Shown: piece by piece, positions 56,797 to 64,000 of the stretch
How positions within the stretch are numbered: the stretch's first letter is position 1
How the letters are laid out: each line of letters opens with the position of its first letter
Assembly (NCBI GenBank): GCA_033239125.1
Contig: BSWB01000004.1
Location: forward strand, 124,071,235-124,135,234
Reading direction: 5' to 3'
DNA from: Fagopyrum homotropicum
Taxonomy: Eukaryota; Streptophyta; Magnoliopsida; Caryophyllales; Polygonaceae
Length of the DNA: 64,000 bases
The notes under the pieces: model-generated
Seen by the model: the letters and a program-made list of their open reading frames with translations, nothing else
What the model was told of the DNA's origin: nothing
Databases searched by the model: none
Program-made: the position numbers and the translations under genes

Positions 56797-58214
56797 TCAA
56801 TAATCCTGATCCGGTGGAGGTGGTGGTGGCACGTACGGATACTGGGTCGGGTCGAACGGATAACCCATAGTCTGCTGGAACTGTATCTCCATCATCCTGC
56901 GCCGATAGTGCTGTCCCTCGAGCATCTGATGAGTCCAGCTATCAATCTGTCGGCGCTGGGCAGCAAATCTCTCATGCATGTCCACAGTAAGGGCAGCATA
57001 AGAGTCTATCATCTGGTCGTCAGATCATCGATCCGACGATGAGCCTCTGAATCTCTATGACGGCGTGTCCTACGCCTAGCAGGTCTAGCAGGTGATGCAG
57101 CAGGTGCAGGCTCAGTATCCTCATCATCCAGATCTATAACTGGTGCGCTCGTCCCTGCAGTATCCGTCCCTGTATCCATCGGGACTCCACCCTCTCTCTC
57201 ATCAACTGTCTCCTCATTATCAGCCTCCTCCTCAGCTGGTGCAACTGCTGCCTCTCTGTAATCTTCCATCAGTGGAGCCCAAGCGGTCTGCCAATAATGT
57301 GGGTCATAAACAGTGAACTGGGCAGACCACCTGATCCCCTGTGGCGCAGTCAGCTCCCACGGCATAGCCACGTACGGAGTAGTCAGACCTCGGAGAACTA
57401 GAATCCGCCGAGTGATAATCTCCTACAATCCAAGCGGCTTGGCAGCCGCCACCATCGTGCAAGCACTGAGATCCATGTCCTGATAGCTAGCTATATGGGT
57501 GACAAGCCCTCCGCAGCAGATGTCTCCCTTCGCCTTGGCCTTGATCCTGTGCAGATCCTCTGCCAGCATCAAGCCAAAGTCCGGGATACCCCCAGTAACC
57601 ATGCAGTATAAACTGAAAAGCTCTCCCTGTCGGATCTTCTGGAGCCTCTCAGTACGCGCCAGAAGTGTCTCGCTGAATATCCGGTGGGCTAACCTAAAGG
57701 CTAAATGGAAGATGACCTTCTCCCTGGAATCTCCAGGGCGCCATCTATCTGCGTGCTCAACAATATGGGCAATCTGCCCCCAAAACTCCCTAGCTACTGA
57801 TCGGGATGGGAAGTCAACAGCGGTGGGCTTCGGAAAGCCAAAAATATCTCTCTAGTACTCAAGTGGCACTAAGAAGTTCCGGTTCATCAACCGGTACTTC
57901 ACAGAACGCTCTGTGGGAAGGTAGGTGAAGGAGCTAACGAACTCTAGGGTCGGCTCCAAGTAAGCTGGGGCTCGGATCTCAGTAAACTGATCCAGCCCAA
58001 CTGTAGAAATTATCCTCCTAAAGTCTCCGTCTACCTGGAGGCAATCAAAAGCAGACACGTCCAGGAAGCGAGGTGCAATCACTGAACGGCCGGAAATACG
58101 CTCATAATCCACCCGGTGTCGCTCATGGATCACCGGGCGGTAAGGTCGGGAAGAAGAGGAAGAAGGGGAAGGTGAGGATCTATTCCTAAGGACAAGGCGT
58201 CGGTCAGAACTCAT
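56797..58214 (-). pseudogene. E1 env-like/ORF-1 gene
   Basis: From MSSDRRLVLR at 58214. TAG at 57853-57855 replaces Trp of EYWRDIF. Unlike U1/U2 it does not carry the 2-bp deletion, so the frame runs KGDICCGGLVTHIASYQD to PLGL, then the shared TAG at 57423-57425, then ITRRILVLRGL. A 1-bp loss near 57014 shifts the last 70 codons (56797-57012), which end in PYVPPPPPP. Best copy for inferring the gene's original structure. Confidence 0.82.
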
Positions 58215-59028
58215 TCTCAGTAAATCAAACTATCAAGTCACCTCGGTCGACTGACAACACTCAAGAATCACCTCGGCCGAGGCACAGCTCGACTGAACCG
58301 AGGCGGAAAACTGGATTCTAATTCCTTCTGAAAATTCATTTCTTTTCCCCCAAAATCACTACAACTGCTTCCTATGGGGTACTTAAGCCTTTCCTCAACA
58401 AATGTAGGGGCAACCAAAGCCCAAATCGAAGCGAAACGGAGAGGTTAGGGTTTCGGTTCGTTTTACCTCGTTTTGGCCAAATCGGTTTGATTTTCTGCAA
58501 ATCTGTACTTGCAACACGATCTTCTATCCTTCAATCGTAGTTTGGAGATAGAAATCTTCAAAAACGACCAAGAAACGAAGGAGGCGAGGTGAACTGTCGC
58601 CGCGGTCGAGGAAGGGTGAGATGGAAGAGAGAGAAAATAAATCCCCCTTTTATATCCTTTCTGGAACTGCTTTCACCTCGGTCGAGATGGTCTCGACTGG
58701 ACCGAGGTGGTACGGACCGAGGTGGTTCTTCAGAAAACCCTAGTCGCCTCGGTTGCTCAAGAATCATCTCGGTCGAGGTGCTCTTACAGCAACCGAGATG
58801 CCTCAGTCAAACTTCGTCTTCTCAAATTCTCAATCATTTGTCCTTCCAGTTATGCCCCTTCCTTAGATGTCTCCTGTTTATCTGTCTAGAACGCCAGAAA
58901 CAAAACAAAGCAAAGCAAAAGCAAAACTATCTAAGCTAGACTAGAAAAAGGGAAAAGTAAGGAATACCTTGGGTTACCTCCCAAGAAGCGCTTGGTTTAA
59001 GGTCGCTAGCTGGACCATAATGCGTCTC
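58215..59028 (-). other. E1 spacer between integrase and env-like gene
   Basis: Noncoding. Words at 58236-58300 and 58674-58800. AAGCGCTTGG with a GGGAGGTAACCC segment at 58974-58994, a block also seen after pol in B. Site of the deletions that gave U1/U2 (58875) and E2 (58689). Confidence 0.75.
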
Positions 59029-61041
59029 TCAAACTAGGTATATTGGTGCAACCTCCTCAACCGGTGTTTCCGGTTGGTACTTCTTAAGTCTATGGCCGTT
59101 GACCTTGAAGCTTCCGCTAGTTTCACCCCATATCTCAACTGCACCATGAGGAAAAACCTGTTTCACAACATAAGGTCCGGTCCATCTAGATTTTAACTTA
59201 CCTGGAAAAAGACGGAGGCGGGAGTTGAAGAGTAGAACTAAGTCTCCTTCGTTAAGCTCCTTTGGGACGATACGCTTGTCATGCCATCTCTTCGTCCTTT
59301 CCTTATAGATTTTGGCATTCTCATAAGCGTTCAAACGCAGCTCCTCCAGCTCGTTGAGTTCCAATAGTCGCTTCTCGCCGGCCTCCTTAATGTCGAAGTT
59401 CAACCATTTGATCGCCCAATATGCTTTGTGTTCCAATTCAACGGGCAAATGGCAAGACTTCCCATATACCAAATTATAAGGGGTGGTACCTATGGGAGTC
59501 TTAAATGCGGTCCTGTACGCCCAAAGAGCATCGTCCAATTTCATGGACCAATCGTTCCTTGTCCTAGAGACGGTCTTCTCTAGAATTTCTTTGATTTCTC
59601 TATTCGAGATCTCGACCTGTCCACTAGTTTGAGGGTGATAAGGGGTTGATACCTTGTGGGTTACCCCATACTTCGATAGAAGTGCCTTGAACTTCCGGTT
59701 GATGAAATGTGTTCCTCCATCGCTGATGATGATGCGTGGAGTTCCAAACCGTGGAAAGATGGTTCTATTTAATAACTTCACAACCACCTTGGCGTCGTTA
59801 GTGGGAGAAGCAATGGCTTCAACCCATCTAGAGACGTAATCAACCGCAAGAAGAATATAGAGGTTTCCTCCGGAGGATGGGAAAGGTCCCATGAAGTCTA
59901 TCCCCCACACATCAAAGATTTCCACCTCATGGATGTTGTTAAGTGGCATCTCGTTTCTCCTTGATAAATTTCCTGTTCTTTGGCATGCATCACAAGAGAC
60001 AACAAACGATTGTACATCCTTAAATAATGTAGGCCAAAAGAAACCGGAACGCAATACCTTAGCGCATGTTTTATCGGTGCTAGCATGTCCTCCACAAGGA
60101 AGTGAATGGCAATGCCGTATAACGCTATTAACTTCATCTTCCGAAATGCATCTTCGAAGCATCCCATCCGGCCCGCGCTTGAATAGCTGCGGCTCGTCCC
60201 AGTAGTAATGTCGTACTTCTTTGAAGAATCTCTTCTTTTGAGAGTACGTCAATCCGGGCGGTATTTCCTGGCAAACCAGATAATTTACTATATCAGCATA
60301 CCAAGTTCCGTTATTAACAGAGAGTTGGTGGATAGAATGTTCCATCAACTGAGGATGAATGTCAGAGAAAGGAGTAAGAAATTTATTATTCTTAGTAGTC
60401 TCAGTTGACATCTTCTCGCCATCGACCTCGGTCGAGGCGCAGAGGCATTGACCGAGATGTTCTTCAGCCGCCTCGCTCAGTCCAGGAAGTGCCTCGGTCG
60501 AGGTACTGCAACTAGAACCGAAACTGGAGATCTTTGTCTCCTGGGTTAGCCTCTCAGTTTTAGCTCCTGGATCTTTGTCCAGTGCTTTTAAGCTCCGTAT
60601 ATCTGCATCACAAGAAGCATCTATACCTTCCTCCATTAAACTGAAGCTAATAACTCTTTCAAGTGGATCATTAGTAAGGATAGAGCTCACCAATTCTCTT
60701 GATTCTTCTTCATCGTAGATGTTGAAGATATCATCAGTTAGCTGCTCCCCTTTCATGGCTGCGAGCAATGCGAACTCCACTTCATCGCCGCCAACGTTAA
60801 ATTTCAACTTGGCGTTCTTGCAATCCACGTTGCAACCCGAAGTTGCTAGAAATGGCCTCCCGAGAATAATAGGAATAGGATAATATGCGGGAATGTCAAG
60901 TACAACAAAATCTATAGGCAGATAGAAGTTACCTAACTTGACCGGAACGTCCTCCAAGATGCCCACGGGATGGGTAATGGAGCAATCCGCCATATAAAGT
61001 CGAATCTTGACCGGCTTGGGCTCTCCAAGTCCGATCTTCAC
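59029..61041 (-). CDS. E1 protease C-terminus joined to integrase, no RT
   Basis: 670 open codons. It begins just after the protease active site (DLGASAS at about 61063-61083, beyond the first Met), passes the same linker as E2 with CCTCGGTCGAGG-derived codons (60424-60505), and goes from HSIHQLS to WYADIVNYLVC without RT or RNase H. Integrase is complete: HCHSLPCGGH, CDACQRTGN, GIDFMGPF, ISDGGTHF, GQVEISNRE, then a conserved C-terminal region to 59029. Upstream TAA at 61114-61116 cuts it from gag. Confidence 0.87.
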   Translation of the reverse strand: MKIGLGEPKPVKIRLYMADCSITHPVGILEDVPVKLGNFYLPIDFVVLDIPAYYPIPIILGRPFLATSGCNVDCKNAKLKFNVGGDEVEFALLAAMKGEQLTDDIFNIYDEEESRELVSSILTNDPLERVISFSLMEEGIDASCDADIRSLKALDKDPGAKTERLTQETKISSFGSSCSTSTEALPGLSEAAEEHLGQCLCASTEVDGEKMSTETTKNNKFLTPFSDIHPQLMEHSIHQLSVNNGTWYADIVNYLVCQEIPPGLTYSQKKRFFKEVRHYYWDEPQLFKRGPDGMLRRCISEDEVNSVIRHCHSLPCGGHASTDKTCAKVLRSGFFWPTLFKDVQSFVVSCDACQRTGNLSRRNEMPLNNIHEVEIFDVWGIDFMGPFPSSGGNLYILLAVDYVSRWVEAIASPTNDAKVVVKLLNRTIFPRFGTPRIIISDGGTHFINRKFKALLSKYGVTHKVSTPYHPQTSGQVEISNREIKEILEKTVSRTRNDWSMKLDDALWAYRTAFKTPIGTTPYNLVYGKSCHLPVELEHKAYWAIKWLNFDIKEAGEKRLLELNELEELRLNAYENAKIYKERTKRWHDKRIVPKELNEGDLVLLFNSRLRLFPGKLKSRWTGPYVVKQVFPHGAVEIWGETSGSFKVNGHRLKKYQPETPVEEVAPIYLV

Positions 61042-63180
61042 ACATAGCTCCAGCGGGATGATGCTCGCGCTGGCTCCTAGATCACAAAGGGCTTCCCAAG
61101 TGACATCCCCAACTTAAATGGGAATGCAAAATGAGCCAGGATCTCTCAATTTAGGTGGCATCTTCTCCTTCATGATTTGTATGAGCTCTGAGGATTTAGA
61201 TGTCATTCTAACTTCACCAAAGTCTTCCAGTTTCCTTTTCCTTGATAGGATCTCCTTCAAGAACTTCCCATAGGCGGGCATTCCTAGAATGGCATCAAGG
61301 AAAGGAATGTTAATATGCAGCTTATTCATCAAGTCAAGGAAGTTACCAATGTGCTTGTCTAGATGTGCTCTGGCTCTTGACTGGGGGAATGGAAGTGGTG
61401 GTTTGTATGCAGGAGGTGGAACATAAACTTCAGTTTTCCCCTCCGCTTTCTGTGGTTCCACCTCGGTTGGCATCTCGGTCGAAGTGTTCTTCGACTGCAT
61501 CTGGACTGAGGTGGTCTTCGTCGGTACTGGCACCGACCGAGGCACTGGATCTGCTGTCTTCAGTCCACTCCTCGTAGTTATGGCCATGATCTGGCCCTTA
61601 GGGTTGCTTTCCGTCCTTGCTGGAAGCTTCCCTGGGTCTCTTGGCGCTTTATTCGCCCTACTTGCAAGTTGTTGTTCAAAGGCTTTTTGGGCCTTCGAAA
61701 ATGAAGTCATAGAAGTCTCCATAGCGTTGAGCTTGATCAACATAGCCTCCAGAACTACGTCTTTCTTTTCTGGTTGAGACGAACTTGATCCTTGCCCCTG
61801 GTTTTTTAATGGAGTAGAAGAAGAAGAAGAAGAAGGGGAAGAGAGGAAAGGGTTAGAGGAATCGTTAGAGTTGGAGTTTGAATGATTGTTACCAGAATTT
61901 TGGTTGTTTGTCCTCCAATTATTGCTATTGGATCCTCTATTGTTGTTGTTGTTGTAATTGTTGTTCCGGGAACCGTTGTTGTTGTTACGGTATCCGTTGT
62001 TGTTGTTCCTTTGCCCTTGCTCTTCCTTCTTGGTTTGTGCAACCAAGAGTTCCTTCAATTGCTTCACGTTATTCTTCAAGGACGTGAGTTGATTGTTGTT
62101 GGGCTGAGTTTCTTGGAAGTTAACTCTTTTAACTCCACCTTCAGCTCCTTGGTGGGTGTACTTCTCCATGTGCAAGGCTTGCTTCTCGATGAAGTCCGAA
62201 GCCTCGTCAATCGCCATGTCCATGAAGGTACCGGCGGAGAGTAGTTGGAGATTGAACTAGGTGCTTCCGTCCAGTCCTTTGAAGTATATCTCCAACAACT
62301 CTAACTTTGGAATCCCATGATGTGGGCAATCCAAAAGAATGTCCTTGAACCGCTCTCATGACTTGGACACGCTCTCCTTGTCCTTTATAATGAAAGCGTT
62401 GATCTTCCCTCTCATTTCAGCGGTCTTCGAGGGGGGAAAGAATTTCGTCAAGAATTTCGTAGTCATCTCCTCCCATGTGCTGATTTTTCCTGGAGGAAGA
62501 GATTGATACCAAGTAAGAGCTCTATCTTTTAAAGAAAAGTAAAAAGGTCTTAGCTTGTAGTTGTTATTTTCAATCCTTGGAGGTCTCAAGGTCTCCATCA
62601 AGATCTCATAGTTTTGAAGATGTTGATGTGGTGATTCCTTCTCTAGCCCTCCGAACTGGCATTGGCGAATCATGGATAGAACTTGCGGTCGAAGTTCATA
62701 GTCATGGTCCGCTGGATCTCCTAGATTAACTCCTGGATGCCTCAGTTGTTGATTAGGGTCCATCCTTTGACCTAGGATTTGTGGGATTCCTGCAAGAAGA
62801 ACGTTTCGGACTAGCATCCGAGGTGGAAGTATCTCGGCCGGGGCATCAGGTACTGGAGCTTGCCTCGGTCGAGGGTCAGCAATTGGATCCTGCATCGGTC
62901 GAGGATCTGGGACTGGATCTTCCCTCGGTCGAAGTAGAATTTGGTCTCGTATGACAGCCATCTCTGCTTCGATTGCTTCAGTATTGGTGCGAGTTTCTTC
63001 CTTCTCTCACCTTAGTTCTTCCCTGCTGAGGCGTAGCAGCTCTAACGCCTCTTTCAACTCGGCCTCAAGATCGCGGTTGTCTTGTTGGGCCATCTTTGCT
63101 TCTCTTAAGCGTCGCTTGTATGTCTTTTCTGGTTCGGGATCGTAAGGAACGATTTCCTTCCCAGTGCGGGTTCTTCGCAT
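61042..63180 (-). pseudogene. E1 gag and protease N-terminus
   Basis: From MRRTRTGKEIVPYDPEPEKT. Stops TGA 63007-63009, TGA 62356-62358, TAG 62257-62259, TAA 61114-61116, all in one frame. E2 has sense codons at each. Gag core SPHQHLQNYEILMETLRPP near 62590; AAC-repeat-encoded Asn-rich segment 61865-62010; words encode PRPMQ/PRPRQ at 62855-62935 and the linker near 61460-61550. Confidence 0.87.
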
Positions 63181-63283
63181 ATACCTAAGAAAGAGCCTGC
63201 AAAAGTCACTCAAGTAGAGTGGTTAGTAGACACGGGGGCAAGTGCCCCAAAAGCAAACCGTAACCGGCTCGGTCTAGACCAAG

Positions 63284-63301
63284 TCCCCGGCAACGGCGCC
63301 A
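63284..63301 (-). promoter_or_regulatory. E1 primer-binding site, tRNA-Asp
   Basis: TGGCGCCGTTGCCGGGGA on -, identical to the site in element B. Confidence 0.92.
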
Positions 63302-63307
63302 AAAACG

Positions 63308-64000
63308 TGTTCGCTCCATACGGTGTGTGCAAGCTTTAAATTTATAACCCTAGACGTAAGCTTAAAACAAGGATGCGAACCCGCAGTGTACGGGTCAATC
63401 GTAGTAAAACAAAGGAATTCCAGGGGTCGATCACAGGGACTTAGTGAAACAAAGTCCAATTACGGTAAGCTTTAGTAATTACTAACCACAAAGCAATTAA
63501 AACAATCAAAGATGATATAGAAGTCAATAAAGGAAATATGCAATTCTAGGGATTAAAGCATCTAGTTGTGGTTCCAACTCAAGACCTAAAGAGAAGCGGA
63601 CAAAGCTGAGGTTTTTGCATAGGGAAGGTGTTACTAAAGTGGAATAGATCACCGGGTAAGTCTCACTACTCACTAATCCTAAACCGTCACTCCTATTACC
63701 AGGTAAGTCTCAAGGAATTAAGATAAAGAACTATAACCTCAAACTAACACACCACCCAAGGGAATAGAATCAACCTTTACCGGGTAAGTCTCAGGCTAAC
63801 TCACAAAGATGGGATGGAAGCACACTCAAACCCCAATAAAGGATAAACCTTTATTACCTACACTTATGATCTTAGGTAAACAAACAAAGGAATTACCGGG
63901 TAAGTCTCATCCTAGGCTTGCATTGAACCAGGAAAGGTGTAATAAGGATAGGATTTGGCAAACTCTAACACTTAACTCTCAGTTTCAGATCAGATAAGTC
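63308..64000 (-). repeat. Family-A LTR L6 (5' LTR of E1), incomplete
   Basis: First 693 bp (U5 side), TGTTCGCTCC onward, with CCCGCAGTGTACGGG near 63379-63393 and four ACCGGGTAAGTCTC-type motifs. Continues beyond the window. Confidence 0.92.

Larger units (their letters stand above)
22481..64000 (-). mobile_element. Array of family-A Athila-like elements sharing LTRs
   Basis: Six LTRs of one family in the same orientation (L1-L6), separated by a 130-bp spacer, E2 internal sequence, two 3.4-3.5-kb env-like segments (U1, U2) and E1 internal sequence. Neighbouring units share LTRs, the signature of unequal recombination rather than of independent insertions. The left edge sits in LTR G; the right edge is outside the window. 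Confidence 0.85.
53574..64000 (-). mobile_element. Element E1: family-A Athila-like element, RT-less, 5' LTR runs off the window
   Basis: 3' LTR L5, env-like gene, integrase, protease, gag, tRNA-Asp PBS and the first 693 bp of 5' LTR L6. Four stops in gag-pol and none of them a frameshift. Lacks RT and RNase H at the same place as E2. Confidence 0.9.

Noticed and set aside
63284..63301. tRNA-Asp gene
   Set aside because: Only the 18-nt primer match is present, at the LTR border; no tRNA body.
1..64000. A host gene, rRNA or tRNA cluster hidden between elements
   Set aside because: Every stretch above a few hundred bases could be assigned to a retroelement part; nothing resembling host exons was seen.

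Overview
This window is plant nuclear DNA made of nested and rearranged LTR retrotransposons, with no recognisable host gene. The evidence is Athila-type and chromovirus-type Ty3/gypsy polyproteins, a Ty1/copia gag fragment, primer-binding sites matching plant tRNA-Asp and initiator tRNA-Met, and heavy nonsense decay of the kind expected in methylated heterochromatin. A flowering plant, probably a eudicot, in pericentromeric-type repeat territory is the best guess; the species cannot be told from the sequence.

Layout, left to right. (1) 1-3843: 3' end of an Athila-like element on + (element C: env-like/ORF-1 C-terminus, long 3' noncoding region, 3' LTR 2084-3843). It lies inside the RT of (2) a decayed chromovirus on + (element D, 3844 to about 8790). 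D's integrase is also split by a solo Athila LTR on - (S, 4922-6615) with a perfect AGAGG target duplication. (3) About 8790-10290: copia fragment on - (gag N-terminus, PBS, LTR). (4) 10291-21646: chromovirus F on +, with a 2973-bp 5' LTR and one gag-pol frame broken only by six nonsense codons. Its 3' 'LTR' looks like a DNA-level copy of the 5' LTR plus flank. (5) 21647-21853: chromovirus scrap on -. (6) 21854-22480: start of a B-like Athila LTR on + (G), interrupted by (7) a large array of family-A Athila-like elements on - that runs from 22481 past the window end.

The family-A array has six LTRs (L1 22481, L2 24358, L3 43177, L4 48311, L5 53574, L6 63308). Between them lie a 130-bp spacer (L1/L2), element E2 (L2 to L3), two tandem units U1 and U2 that keep only LTR, 3' noncoding region and env-like gene, and element E1 (L5 to L6). 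E2 is itself interrupted by a complete 11.2-kb Athila-like element of another family (B, 31363-42584, TSD GATCT). B carries full protease, RT, RNase H and integrase and no env-like gene.

Points of most interest. (a) The family-A copies E1 and E2 share a polyprotein that goes in frame from protease to integrase without RT or RNase H. (b) Each retroelement family repeats its own GC-rich dyad 'word' (CACCTCG-GT-CGAGGTG in A, CCACGGCCGTGG in B/C, CCCCTGCGG-type in D, TTTCAAGGCCTTTGAAA in the copia LTR). These words recur in LTRs and, for A and B, inside coding linkers, at matching places between families. (c) A roughly 100-bp noncoding block in the 3' region is almost identical between elements whose LTRs are very different. 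(d) L3 is a visible chimera of two LTR types, recording unequal LTR-LTR recombination. Identity statements were made by eye; no alignment was run.
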